A stretch of 64,000 nucleotides of DNA, taken from Streptomyces chattanoogensis. GTDB taxonomy: Bacteria; Actinomycetota; Actinomycetes; Streptomycetales; Streptomycetaceae. Positions 8,419 to 16,643 of the stretch are shown here, one piece after another (position 1 is the stretch's first letter; each line of letters begins with the position of its first letter). The notes under the pieces are model-generated. The model was not told the origin of the DNA. It ran no database searches and saw nothing but the letters and a program-made list of their open reading frames with translations. Where the stretch lies: positions 62,001 through 126,000 of the forward strand of contig NZ_LGKG01000135.1 of assembly GCF_001294335.1 (NCBI RefSeq). The letters run 5' to 3'. A program made the position numbers and the translations under genes.

Positions 8419-10020
8419 GTGGAACAGCCGGGACGTGCTGGGCAGGAGCAGGGGGGCGCCGGACGGGCCAGACGGCCCGGCGGGCTGGCGCCGCTCAGGG
8501 CCGGGGACCCGCAGCGCATCGGGGACTACCGCCTGATCGCGCGGCTCGGCGAGGGCGGGATGGGCACGGTGTTCCTGGCCCGTTCGGACCGCGGGCGGAC
8601 GGTCGCGGTCAAGCTCGTCCGCGGAGAACTGGCCGACCAGGAGGAGTTCCGGGCCCGCTTCCGGCGGGAGGTGCGGGCCGCGCAGCAGGTCGGCGGGGAG
8701 TGGACCGCGCCCGTTCTGGACGCGGACACCGAGGCCGAAACGCCCTGGGTCGCCACCGGCTACATCGCCGGCCCGTCCCTTCAGCAGGTGGTCGGCCGCG
8801 GCGGTACCCCGCTGCCCGAACGGACCGTACGCATCCTGGCGTCCGGGCTGGCCCGCGCCCTCCAGGCGATCCACGCCGCCGGCATCGTCCACCGCGACCT
8901 CAAGCCGTCCAACGTCCTGCTCACCATCGACGGCCCCCGCGTCATCGACTTCGGTATCGCCCGCGCCCTGGAGGCGGTCACCGACAACGGCATGACCCGT
9001 ACCGGCGCGACGGTCGGCTCACCCGGCTTCATGGCGCCCGAGCAGGTACGCGGCAAGGCCATCGGTCCGGCCTGTGACATCTTCAGCCTCGGGTCGGTCC
9101 TGATGTACGCGGCCACCGGGCGGCAGCCGTTCGGCACGACCGAGACCGGGGTGCATGCGGTGATGTACCGCATCGCCCAGGAGGAGCCCGATCTCTCCAC
9201 GCTGCCGGCCGGGCTGCACGACCTGGTCGCCGCCTGCCTGGCCAAGGACCCGGACCAACGCCCCACGCCCGCCCGGCTGCTGGCGATGGCGGAGGGTTCC
9301 GCCACCGGGACCGCCGATGCTGCCGATACCACCGTCGACACCGCCGCCGACACCACCGGTGAGTCCGCGGCCGAGTCCGCGGCCGATGACGAGCCCTGGC
9401 TGCCGGGCGCGCTGATCGCCCGGCTGGGGCGGCACGCCATCGAGCTGCTCGAGGCGGAGAACCCCGAGGGTGAGTCGCCCGCGACCGCCCCGCACCCGCC
9501 GCTCACCCCGCCACCGGCGTCGGTGGCGCCCCGGCCGCCCCGCCGCCGCAGACGCGTCGGCGGCGCCCTGATGGCCGCCGTCCTGCTCGTCCTGGCCGGT
9601 GCGGCCACCACGTACCTGCTGCTGAACAAGGACGACGGCGTACGGGTGGAAGGCAAACAGGGCAAGGACGGGCAGGGGCCGGACCGGCACGCGGGGAACG
9701 GCGGCATCCCCGCGGACTACCTGGGCACCTGGGAGGCCCCGGCCGGCACCGGCGCCGCCGTCTACCGCTTCACGCTCAAGCAGGGCTCGCCGGGCGACAC
9801 CGTACTGACGATGACGGCCACCGGGCCCGCGTACCGATGTGAGTTCAGGGCCTCCCTGGTGAAGGCGGGGCCGCCGGTCCGCCTCGGGCCCTCCATGGTG
9901 GTGGCCGGCAAGCCCACGAACTGCAGCCCCGGCTCCCCCAGCACCCTGGAGATGGTGGACGGCAAACTGCGGCGTGCCATGGAGGGCCAGGCACCGAAGA
10001 CGTACAGCAAGAAGGGCTGA
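8419..10020 (+). CDS. Receptor-type Ser/Thr protein kinase (copy 1)
   Basis: 533 residues from GTG 8419. The Hanks-type kinase domain (about residues 33-290) has GEGGMG, VAVKLV (ATP lysine), IVHRDLKPSN, DFGIAR and GFMAPEQ, so all catalytic elements are intact. A Thr/Asp/Ala-rich juxtamembrane linker follows, then one transmembrane helix (about 378-397), then an extracellular domain of about 100 residues beginning IPADYLGTWEAP and containing two cysteines. This GTW module is probably the sensor; it is unlike PASTA repeats. The gene is a paralogue of the next one, with which it shares long identical stretches such as the HRDLKPSNVLLTIDGPRVID block. Confidence 0.93.
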   Translation: MEQPGRAGQEQGGAGRARRPGGLAPLRAGDPQRIGDYRLIARLGEGGMGTVFLARSDRGRTVAVKLVRGELADQEEFRARFRREVRAAQQVGGEWTAPVLDADTEAETPWVATGYIAGPSLQQVVGRGGTPLPERTVRILASGLARALQAIHAAGIVHRDLKPSNVLLTIDGPRVIDFGIARALEAVTDNGMTRTGATVGSPGFMAPEQVRGKAIGPACDIFSLGSVLMYAATGRQPFGTTETGVHAVMYRIAQEEPDLSTLPAGLHDLVAACLAKDPDQRPTPARLLAMAEGSATGTADAADTTVDTAADTTGESAAESAADDEPWLPGALIARLGRHAIELLEAENPEGESPATAPHPPLTPPPASVAPRPPRRRRRVGGALMAAVLLVLAGAATTYLLLNKDDGVRVEGKQGKDGQGPDRHAGNGGIPADYLGTWEAPAGTGAAVYRFTLKQGSPGDTVLTMTATGPAYRCEFRASLVKAGPPVRLGPSMVVAGKPTNCSPGSPSTLEMVDGKLRRAMEGQAPKTYSKKG

Positions 10021-10080
10021 CGTCCAGCCAGAAGGGCTGACGTCCAGCCAGAAGGGCTGACGTCCAGCCAGAGGGGCTGG
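10009..10080 (+). repeat. 20-bp tandem repeat at the 3' end of kinase copy 1
   Basis: CGTCCAGCCAGAAGGGCTGA is repeated at 10021-10040, 10041-10060 and (with two changes) 10061-10080. The last 11 bases of the gene, including its TGA, form a partial extra unit. Each unit contains CAGCC/GGCTG, a 5-bp stem with a 5-base loop, so the array can form serial small hairpins. It may act as a weak terminator or be slippage-expanded. Confidence 0.8.
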
Positions 10081-10176
10081 TCCCCGAGGACCGGGCCTCC
10101 CCCGGGCAGGCCTCCGCCGTCCCGATCGTTTTCCGGTCGTGACGCTCCGTCGGCCGTTGCGCGACCCCGAGCCGCC

Positions 10177-10182
10177 TACTCT
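10177..10182 (+). promoter_or_regulatory. Possible -10 box of kinase copy 2
   Basis: TACTCT follows TTGCGC at a short (14-base) spacing, about 110 bases before the second kinase start. It suggests the paralogue has its own promoter rather than relying only on read-through; weak evidence. Confidence 0.2.
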
Positions 10183-10289
10183 CATGCGGACCGCACGCCT
10201 GCCGCCGCAACGCGCCACCGGCACAAGGCAGCGCCACAGGCACCACGCACAGGCGCAGGCACGGGAACGGGACGGGGGAATGCGCACCG

Positions 10290-12149
10290 ATGGACGGCCT
10301 GCGCGGGCTGACCGCCGACGATCCGCACGGGATCGGGGACTACCGGCTGATCGGCCGCCTCGGCAGCGGCGGGATGGGCCGGGTCTATCTCGCCCGTTCC
10401 GAGGGCGGCCGGACCGTCGCCGTGAAGCTGGTGAAGGCCGAACTGGCCGCCGAGGAGGAGTTCCGGGACCGCTTCCGTGCCGAGGTCGCGGCGGCGCGCC
10501 GGGTCGGCGGACGCTGGACGGCGCCGGTTCTGGACGCCGACACCGAGGCCGACATCCCCTGGGTCGCCACCGGTTACATCGCGGGCGCCGCGCTGAACGA
10601 GGTCGTCGGCACTCAACGGGACGCGTACGGCCGGGCGGGAACGTACGGCCCGCTCCCGGAATTCTCCTTGCGCCGCCTCGCCTACGGCCTGTCCTCCGCG
10701 CTTCTCGACATCCACGGCGTCGGCCTCGTCCACCGCGACCTGAAGCCGTCCAACGTCCTGCTCACCATCGACGGCCCCCGCGTCATCGACTTCGGCATCG
10801 CCCGCGCCCTGGACGCGGTCGGCGACCAGACCCAGACCCGTACGGGCATGGTCGTCGGCTCCCCCAGCTTCATGTCGCCCGAGCAGGTGCAGGGCCATCG
10901 CATCGGCCCGGCCAGCGACGTCTTCTGTGTCGGCTCGGTGCTGGCGTACGCGGCCACCGGGCGGCAGCCGTTCGGCAGCGCCGCGTCGGGCGTGCACGCG
11001 GTGATGTTCAGGATCGCGCAGGACGAGCCGGATCTGGCCGGTGCGCCGGAGGGCATCCGCGGCCTGATCGAGGACTGCCTGGCCAAGGATCCGGCGGCGC
11101 GCCCCGCCCCCGAGGAGATCGCCGCCCGGCTCGGGCCGGCCCCCGGCGGCCAGGGGGCGGGCGCCTGGCTGCCCGCCGAACTCATCGCGAGCCTGGGCCG
11201 GCACGCCGTACGCCTCCTGGACACGGACACCCCGCCGGACGGGCAGCCGCCGACCCTGACGACGACCAGGGTGGCGCCGAGGCCGGCACCCGGTCCGGCG
11301 GACGCCGCCCCCGCCGGGCGCCGCCGCTGGCTCCCCCTCCTCGCCACGGCCGTCGTCGCAGCGGCCGCCACCGCCCTCGCCGTCCCCCTGCTCACCGGCG
11401 GCACGGGCACCGGCTCCTCCTCCGACATCCCCGCCCGCTACGTCGGCACCTGGTCCGGGCAGGTCCTGCGGGACGGCGAGCCCACCGGCCAGCAGCGCCG
11501 CTTCGTGATCTCCCGCGGCAAGGTCGGCGAGGTGGTCGCCAACAGCACCAGCCTCGGCGTGACCTACGAGTGCCGCAGCGACGGCACTCTGGTGTCCGTC
11601 CTCGCGCACGACGGCCGCCCCGCCCTCCGTCTGGACACCAAGGTCGTACGGTCCGTCCCCACGGGCCGCTGCGCCGCGCTCGGCGAGCACACCCTGGAGG
11701 CGGGCGGCGCGGGCACCCTGCGCTGGGCCGCGGCGGGCCGCACCGCCACCCTCCACCGCACCCGCCCCGCCGCCGAAACCGTCCCGGCCGCCTTCCTCGG
11801 CACCTGGCAGCGCCCGGCCCCCGACGGCACCGGCACCCAGCAGCTCACCATCAAGCGGGCCCCGGCGGGCAGCACCGTCCTGACCACCCTCGTCGAGGGC
11901 CCCGCCGGCCGCTGCACGGCGCACGCCGCTCTGTACGCAGCGGAGAACGGCCGCCTCACCGTCGGCCCGTCGGTGATCGACCACGCCGCCCCCGGCTGCG
12001 AGCCGAGCAGCACCTCCGTCCTGCGCCTCACCGCGGACGGCGCCCTCCGCCGCGACTTCCTGGGCAAGGACGAGGCCCCGCGCACCTACTCCCGGCCCCG
12101 GACTTCCGTGACGCCGGAACCGAACTCCCATACCACCACGTCGTATTGA
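10290..12149 (+). CDS. Receptor-type Ser/Thr protein kinase (copy 2)
   Basis: 619 residues from ATG 10290. The kinase domain (about residues 12-270) has GSGGMG, VAVKLVKAE, LVHRDLKPSN, DFGIAR and FMSPEQ. A single transmembrane helix lies at about 345-365. The extracellular part holds two copies of the module seen once in copy 1: IPARYVGTWSG at about 378 and VPAAFLGTWQRP at about 498. Each continues with a beta-rich stretch and paired cysteines (YECRSDG...GRCAALG; GRCTAHA...GCEPSS) and ends in a RTYSR-like motif. The tandem kinase pair arose by gene duplication followed by doubling of the ectodomain. Ligand and substrates are unknown; the following gene is a plausible partner. Confidence 0.93.
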   Translation: MDGLRGLTADDPHGIGDYRLIGRLGSGGMGRVYLARSEGGRTVAVKLVKAELAAEEEFRDRFRAEVAAARRVGGRWTAPVLDADTEADIPWVATGYIAGAALNEVVGTQRDAYGRAGTYGPLPEFSLRRLAYGLSSALLDIHGVGLVHRDLKPSNVLLTIDGPRVIDFGIARALDAVGDQTQTRTGMVVGSPSFMSPEQVQGHRIGPASDVFCVGSVLAYAATGRQPFGSAASGVHAVMFRIAQDEPDLAGAPEGIRGLIEDCLAKDPAARPAPEEIAARLGPAPGGQGAGAWLPAELIASLGRHAVRLLDTDTPPDGQPPTLTTTRVAPRPAPGPADAAPAGRRRWLPLLATAVVAAAATALAVPLLTGGTGTGSSSDIPARYVGTWSGQVLRDGEPTGQQRRFVISRGKVGEVVANSTSLGVTYECRSDGTLVSVLAHDGRPALRLDTKVVRSVPTGRCAALGEHTLEAGGAGTLRWAAAGRTATLHRTRPAAETVPAAFLGTWQRPAPDGTGTQQLTIKRAPAGSTVLTTLVEGPAGRCTAHAALYAAENGRLTVGPSVIDHAAPGCEPSSTSVLRLTADGALRRDFLGKDEAPRTYSRPRTSVTPEPNSHTTTSY

Positions 12150-12184
12150 CGGATTCGACCGATCGCGAAAACGGGGGCTGCGGG

Positions 12185-13099
12185 ATGGGAATGGTCCGGT
12201 GCGCGCTGGTGGTGCCGTCCACCGCGGAAGTGGACGACGCCCTCCTCAAGGCAGTCGCCGACGTGTCGGGAAAGGTCTTTTCCCGCTACGGCAGCGGCAT
12301 GTTCGGCACCGAGGTCCTGGCGACGCTCTACGCCGACCGGTCCGGCGACCTGCTGATCGAGGCGCGCGCCGTGGACGTCCCCGTCACAGCGGTCCTGATA
12401 CGCACCGGAGTCCTCGAGGACGCCCTCGCGGTCCGCCAGATGGTCGGCGACCAGCTCCGCGGCTGGAGCGAGCAGATGATCCGCGCCCAGCTCGAGGCGG
12501 AGCCCGACGGCGACCCGCAGCTCATGGTCGCCCTCGTCATGGCGACCGGCGGCGGCCCCGTCGAGCCGGAGAGCCTGGACCTGCTCCAGCGCGCCGCCGC
12601 GGCCGACGACGCACGCGTACGCGACCTGGCCGCCTACGCCCTGCAGATCGCCGCCGACCTGTCAGACCCGCCCGTCGTGCGCAAGGAGCAGCCGAGCGGG
12701 CTCGCCGAGGTGCTCCGCCCGGAAGTGCCGGTGGACGGCGACGAGGACTGGGTCACCGCACGCCCGGGGTCGGGCGCCCGGCAGATCCCGCGCCCCGTCA
12801 CCTGGCTGCACGGCCCCGGCGCCGCCGAGGCGGTGCACAGCTGCGGCTGGGACGGCGACTGGCTCATCGCGGTCGCGGGCGGTCCCGCCTCCGGCCCCGG
12901 CCCCGGCTGGTCCGAGGAAATCTGGACCACCGAGGACGGGCGCACCGCCGTTCACCGGGTCGACCACCCGGCCCTTGAGGGCACCCACATAGCCGTCCAC
13001 GGCACGGACACGGCCGCGGTCACGGCCGCCCTCACCGACGCGGGCGCCGTCCGGATCCTCGACGCCCCGCCGGCCGGGCTGCCGCGGACGGCGCCCTGA
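12185..13099 (+). CDS. Conserved hypothetical protein downstream of the kinases
   Basis: 304 residues from ATG 12185 (a second ATG is two codons on); GGGGGC precedes it. The gene follows the kinase stop by 35 bases on the same strand, so co-transcription is likely. The sequence is soluble and acidic. The N-terminal half is helical (VDDALLKAVADVSGKVFSR, LEDALAVRQMVGDQLRGWSE). Its C-terminal half looks beta-rich, with HSCGWDGDWLIAVAGG and SEEIWTTEDGRTAVHRVDHP. I do not recognise a family. Context suggests a kinase substrate or accessory protein, which is inference only. Confidence 0.75.
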   Translation: MGMVRCALVVPSTAEVDDALLKAVADVSGKVFSRYGSGMFGTEVLATLYADRSGDLLIEARAVDVPVTAVLIRTGVLEDALAVRQMVGDQLRGWSEQMIRAQLEAEPDGDPQLMVALVMATGGGPVEPESLDLLQRAAAADDARVRDLAAYALQIAADLSDPPVVRKEQPSGLAEVLRPEVPVDGDEDWVTARPGSGARQIPRPVTWLHGPGAAEAVHSCGWDGDWLIAVAGGPASGPGPGWSEEIWTTEDGRTAVHRVDHPALEGTHIAVHGTDTAAVTAALTDAGAVRILDAPPAGLPRTAP

Positions 13100-13149
13100 G
13101 CGACGCCGTTCACGCAACGGCGCCGCTCCCAGGTCACCCGCGGGTGACC
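13098..13149. terminator. Convergent terminator region
   Basis: A hairpin at 13098-13128 starts on the stop codon of the rightward gene: GAGCG-a-CGCCGTT, loop CACGC, AACGGCG-c-CGCTC. It is followed by a perfect 18-bp palindrome GGTCACCCGCGGGTGACC at 13132-13149, just before the stop of the leftward gene. Together they separate convergent transcripts. Confidence 0.7.
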
Positions 13150-13150
13150 G

Positions 13151-13411
13151 TCACACGTAGGTGAATTCCACGTCGTTGCTCTTCTCCCCACCCCCGAAGG
13201 CGACGACGTGCACGGTCCCCCTACCCGCCGGAACCGTGACGTCCAGCTCCGTGTGCCCGTCCGGGTAGGTCTCCTCGTACCAGTCCTTCGCGCTGAGCTC
13301 GGCATCTCCCCAGCACACCGTGGTGACTTGGTCCAGCTCCCCACGGAGGGTGACCCACTGCTGGCCTTCCTCGCCTTGCGGAGGTTCGATGCTGTCGATG
13401 TGCAGGCTCAT
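13151..13411 (-). CDS. Small beta-rich hypothetical protein
   Basis: 86 residues from ATG 13411 (MSLHIDSIEPPQGEEG), with GAAAGG upstream. The IEPP...G start, alternating beta strands (WVTLRGEL, TELDVTVPAGRGTVHVVAF) and the terminal VEFTYV suggest an Ig-like/IPT-type single domain. The conserved-looking SAKDWYEETYPDG is a loop. No signal peptide. It is the last gene of the minus-strand XRE-DUF397 patch and sits 128 bases downstream of its neighbour. Function unknown. Confidence 0.6.
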   Translation of the reverse strand: MSLHIDSIEPPQGEEGQQWVTLRGELDQVTTVCWGDAELSAKDWYEETYPDGHTELDVTVPAGRGTVHVVAFGGGEKSNDVEFTYV

Positions 13412-13538
13412 CGCTGCGACCTTTCGACGGGGAATGTCGACGGTTCCGTGATCCACGGCCCGTCTCCGTTCCCACTGTTCGCCAGGCCCCGGGGTCCCGC
13501 AACTGCGGGGCGATCCGCCGGCCGCGCGCCTCCCCCCT

Positions 13539-13823
13539 TCACGGCCACCGCATCCGCGAGGCGGCATGCCGGGGCTCCTTCCGGCAGTCCGGGGTGACGT
13601 CGTCGTACGTCGTCACCGGCTCACCGTCCAGCGCGAAGCAGAGCTGGGCGTGGAGGAGTTCGGCCTCTACGGGCGAGAGGGTGAGCGCGAGGTCGCCGTT
13701 GAATTGGCCGTCCTGGCGGAGCCAGAGGTGGATGGCGTACTGGCCGCCCTCGTCGCGGTGCACGGGCTTGCCGGGTACGCGGCTGACGCGCAGCCCGTAG
13801 GGGAGGCCGTTGGGGCCGTTCAT
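13539..13823 (-). CDS. Small hypothetical protein
   Basis: 94 residues from ATG 13823 (MNGPNGLPYGLRVSRVPGKP). The start overlaps the stop of the upstream gene by four bases (ATGA), so translation is probably coupled. The segment LALTLSPVEAELLHAQLCFALDG looks like a conserved helix. The C-terminus DCRKEPRHAASR is basic. No known domain. It lies in a run of small genes next to an XRE-DUF397 regulator. Confidence 0.65.
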   Translation of the reverse strand: MNGPNGLPYGLRVSRVPGKPVHRDEGGQYAIHLWLRQDGQFNGDLALTLSPVEAELLHAQLCFALDGEPVTTYDDVTPDCRKEPRHAASRMRWP

Positions 13824-14095
13824 ACGCCCACCGCCACGAGGTCGGGGTGCGCCATCTGGCGCTCGTAGGCGGGGAGGTAGGGGCGGGCGAGGGGGCTGGT
13901 GTCGTTGAGGAGGGGGAGGTGGAGGTCGGGGTGGCGGGTGGGCACGGGCGGCGCCTGCGCGGTACGGCGGCGGGGCCGGGCGACTTGGGCGTTGGGTGCC
14001 TCAATGTCCTTACGTCGTAAGCCAGTTGGGGGTACTAGTAGCGCGAGGACGCGGATGAGCGTTCGGACGAGGGCGGACCCGATAATGTGGGCCAT
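13820..14095 (-). CDS. Small protein with N-terminal hydrophobic segment
   Basis: 91 residues from ATG 14095, chosen because AAGGAG stands seven bases before it; the frame opens further upstream without a site. A single hydrophobic segment at about residues 4-21 (IIGSALVRTLIRVLALLVPP) could be a membrane anchor or a signal. It is followed by an Arg/Pro-rich stretch and YLPAYERQMAHPD. It overlaps the next gene by four bases. Function unknown. Confidence 0.6.
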   Translation of the reverse strand: MAHIIGSALVRTLIRVLALLVPPTGLRRKDIEAPNAQVARPRRRTAQAPPVPTRHPDLHLPLLNDTSPLARPYLPAYERQMAHPDLVAVGV

Positions 14096-14266
14096 GTTGA
14101 CGCTCCTTACTAGCGTTGGCCATGCCCCGGGGTGCGGACACACCGCCGGGGCGCCTTGCTGCGTGGCGCAATTACACAACTACAGCCTGCAGTCGTGACG
14201 GTAGCGCCGAGGAGCATTCCGCATCAACATTGATGCGGCAACTAGAGGGGAACTGGCATATGCCGA

Positions 14267-14458
14267 TCAGGTCCGGTCGTCGAACCGGCCAGCCTTGACG
14301 CTTGCCAGGAAGGCTTGCAGCCTCTGCGGCGCGATCGCGACCACCACGTCAGGGGCATCGCTCTCCCGCACCAGAACGCCGCCGTCACACGAGGCGAGCT
14401 CAAGGCAGTTGCCGTCGTTGTCCTCCGAGAACGAGGACTTACGCCATCGAAGTTCCAC
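14267..14458 (-). CDS. DUF397 protein
   Basis: 63 residues from GTG 14458. It starts with the family signature WRKSSFSEDNDGNCLELA and contains GGVLVRESDAPD and a C-terminal LQAFLASVKAGRFD. DUF397 proteins are small partners encoded next to XRE-DUF5753 regulators in Streptomyces (the BldB/WhiJ-like and AbaA systems). The upstream XRE gene is 14 bases away on the same strand, so this is the standard pair. Confidence 0.9.
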   Translation of the reverse strand: MELRWRKSSFSEDNDGNCLELASCDGGVLVRESDAPDVVVAIAPQRLQAFLASVKAGRFDDRT

Positions 14459-14472
14459 TCTTCATCACGCCT

Positions 14473-15324
14473 TCAAACTTGCTGAGTCACTTCACGGATG
14501 AAGTCCCGTGAGCGGTCTGGGTCGAGCGAGCGCTGCTCCATCCGATCCAGAACCACCCGGTAATTCGCGAGATGGGTCTCGGAATGGAGAAATCTCGACC
14601 CCATCGGGGTGTCCGACTGCACCGTGTCGAGCTGCGCAACAGGTCCGTACACATAGAGAGTTGAATTCCCTGCGCTGGGGAAGCCGCCAGCCGCGAACGG
14701 GATAATGCGGATCGTCACGTTCTTACGCTCGGACTGCTTCAGCAGGTGGTCCAGCTGAGTCTTGGCCACGTCCCGGCCGCCGAATCGCATGCGCAAGGCC
14801 GCTTCGTGCACGAGGAAAACGCACTTCGGCGGTTGCGCACGGTCGAGTACAGCGCTGCGCCTTATGCGGAACGCAACCTTGCGTTCAAGGTCCTCCGGAG
14901 TCAGCGCGGGTACGGCTTCGGCGAAGACAGCGCGCGCGTATTCCTCGTGCTGAAGAAGTCCCGGCATATGTGTGAGCTGCACCGCCCGGAAGGCGGCTGC
15001 GTGGTGTTCGACCTCGGCGAGATCCAGCACTCCCGCGGGGAGGGCGTCGCGGTACTCGTCCCACCAATTCGTGCCACGCTCCCGTGCCATATCGGCGAGC
15101 GCGTCAACGTATTCCCGGTCCGGGCAGGAGTAGTTCGTGGCCCAGACGCGAACCCGGTCCGCACTGACACCGAACCGGGCAGACTCCGTGTTGCTGATCG
15201 TGGTCTTGTCCACGCGATGCGTCGCCGCAGCCTCCGTAAGCGACAACCCCACATGCTCCCGCATCTTCCGGAGCTCAGCACCGAGCCGCCGCTGCCGCTC
15301 CGTGGGTGGCTTCCTCGCAGGCAT
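14473..15324 (-). CDS. XRE-family regulator with DUF5753 domain
   Basis: 283 residues from ATG 15324, with GGGGAGG just before. The N-terminal helix-turn-helix is RRLGAELRKMREHVGLSLTE ... VDKTTISNTESARFGVS. The C-terminal DUF5753 ligand-like domain (about residues 95-275) contains VQLTHMPGLLQHEEYARAV, VHEAALRMRFGG and NVTIRIIPFAAGGFPS. Such regulators control development or antibiotic production with their DUF397 partner. The three small downstream genes may be co-regulated. Confidence 0.92.
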   Translation of the reverse strand: MPARKPPTERQRRLGAELRKMREHVGLSLTEAAATHRVDKTTISNTESARFGVSADRVRVWATNYSCPDREYVDALADMARERGTNWWDEYRDALPAGVLDLAEVEHHAAAFRAVQLTHMPGLLQHEEYARAVFAEAVPALTPEDLERKVAFRIRRSAVLDRAQPPKCVFLVHEAALRMRFGGRDVAKTQLDHLLKQSERKNVTIRIIPFAAGGFPSAGNSTLYVYGPVAQLDTVQSDTPMGSRFLHSETHLANYRVVLDRMEQRSLDPDRSRDFIREVTQQV

Positions 15325-15478
15325 GACCTCCCCCTCCTTCCCTCCACAAAGACTAGCCGCGGCGCCGGCCGGACACCCCTTCCCTCCCACTCCACGCACA
15401 GATAGTCTGCGCGCAGATCAAATACCCAACAGCCCTGACAACAGCCCTACGTGGCCCAGCAGACGGGGAAACGCCACC

Positions 15479-15898
15479 ATGTGGACCCACACCCACCCCG
15501 CCGAAACCACCGCTCCGCCCCAGGCCGTCTGGCGTGTGCTGCGCGACCTGGACAACTGGGCCCGCTGGGACACCTCCATGGAACGGGTCGCTCTCCAGGG
15601 GCCGTTCGAGGTCGGGAGCCGGGTGTCGATGACGCCCAAGGGTCAGGAACCGATCGTCTCCGTCATCACGGCCGTCGAAGAGGACCGGCTCTACGCCGAC
15701 GAGACCGAGTTCGGCGGCGTCACCCTGCGGTTCAGCCACACGCTCACCCCACTCCCCGAAGGCGGCACCCGCGTCGTGCACCGGCTGGAGATCACCGGCG
15801 CCGGAGCCGACGAGGTGGGGCCGGAGCTGGGGCCCGCCATCACCGAGGACTTCCCCCAGGCCATGGACGCCCTCCTCGCCTGCGTCGCCGCCTCGTGA
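15479..15898 (+). CDS. SRPBCC (START-like) domain protein
   Basis: 139 residues from ATG 15479; GGGGAA lies eight bases before. The helix-grip fold is indicated by TTAPPQAVWRVLRDLDNWARWD at the N-terminus, GPFEVGSRVSMTPKG, LRFSHTLTPLPEGGTRVVH and a final amphipathic helix ITEDFPQAMDALLACVAA. These proteins bind hydrophobic ligands in a deep cavity. The gene overlaps the following MarR gene by four bases, so the ligand-binding protein and the regulator are made together. Confidence 0.85.
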   Translation: MWTHTHPAETTAPPQAVWRVLRDLDNWARWDTSMERVALQGPFEVGSRVSMTPKGQEPIVSVITAVEEDRLYADETEFGGVTLRFSHTLTPLPEGGTRVVHRLEITGAGADEVGPELGPAITEDFPQAMDALLACVAAS

Positions 15899-16377
15899 GC
15901 GGTGCCGGCCCCGACCGTCACCCGGGTCCCGAGACCAGCCCCGGATTCTGGCTCTGGCACGCCACCCTCCGCTGGCAGCGCGAGATCGCGGCGGCACTGG
16001 CCCCCTTCGACCTGACCCATGCGCAGTTCGTCCTGCTCTCGTGCGCCTGGTGGCTCAACGAGCAGGGGCACACGCCCAACCAGCAGGCCCTGGCGGCGCA
16101 AGCGGGCACCGACGTCAAGATGACGTCCCAGGTGGTGCGCAAGCTGGAGGCGAAGGGCTTTCTCTCGCGCGAGACGGACCCTCAGGACACCAGGGCCCGC
16201 CGGCTGCGGATCACCGAACGCGGCACCGAGGCGGCGGTGGCGGCCATCGCCGAGGTGGAGCGCGTCGACGAGGCGTTCTTCGGCGCGGCTACCGCCAAGG
16301 GGACCGATGGACGGCAACTCGTCGGGTTACTACGGCACTTGGCCGAGGCGCCGGAGCGGCTGCCCGGGCAGCGGTAG
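15895..16377 (+). CDS. MarR-family transcriptional regulator
   Basis: 160 residues from GTG 15895, inside the GTGA overlap with the SRPBCC gene. The winged helix includes LTHAQFVLLSCAWWLNEQG, NQQALAAQAGTDVKMTSQVVRKLEAKG and the wing SRETDPQDTRARRLRITERG. The dimerisation helices are at both ends. MarR proteins sense small aromatic or oxidative signals. No divergent target gene is present; autoregulation of the pair is likely. Confidence 0.9.
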   Translation: MSGAGPDRHPGPETSPGFWLWHATLRWQREIAAALAPFDLTHAQFVLLSCAWWLNEQGHTPNQQALAAQAGTDVKMTSQVVRKLEAKGFLSRETDPQDTRARRLRITERGTEAAVAAIAEVERVDEAFFGAATAKGTDGRQLVGLLRHLAEAPERLPGQR

Positions 16378-16382
16378 CACGC

Positions 16383-16643
16383 TCAGCCGTACCACGTGAC
16401 GTTGCAGACGTAGACACACCGGTGGCGGGGCACGGCGAGAAAACTGATGAAGCCGCGCCCGTTGAGGATGTCGAACTCCCTCAGCCCGCCCTCCCGATCG
16501 AGGGGTCTGCCGATCCTCACCGCGTCATCGCCGAGCGCGGCAAGCTCAGTGGCCAGCCGCTCCACTTCAGCCATCACACCCGTCGGCAGCCCATCGGCTA
16601 CGTGCTCCTCGCTCGGGTTGTAGTCCCATGTCCAGTCGCTCAC
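16383..16643 (-). CDS. RelE/ParE-like toxin candidate
   Basis: 86 residues from GTG 16643, which overlaps the stop of the upstream DUF6247 gene (GTGA). Size, the helical start (AEVERLATELAALGDDAVRIG), the strand REFDILNGRGFISFLAVPRHRCVYVCNVTWYG region and the gene pairing resemble the toxin of a type II toxin-antitoxin module. The family link is by context and fold-like features rather than a certain motif. Its stop codon is only five bases from the end of the convergent MarR gene, with no terminator between. Confidence 0.6.
   Translation of the reverse strand: MSDWTWDYNPSEEHVADGLPTGVMAEVERLATELAALGDDAVRIGRPLDREGGLREFDILNGRGFISFLAVPRHRCVYVCNVTWYG

Noticed and set aside
10009..10080. Repeat array as a CRISPR
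   Set aside because: Units are contiguous with no spacers and there are no cas genes.
12199..12978. 259-codon alternative frame inside the 304-residue gene
   Set aside because: Very Arg/Pro-rich product typical of frame shadows; the other frame has normal composition and a sensible start.
16392..16401. CCACGTGAC near 16395 as a parS half-site
   Set aside because: Flanks do not match and it lies in the coding end of the toxin-like gene; chance occurrence.
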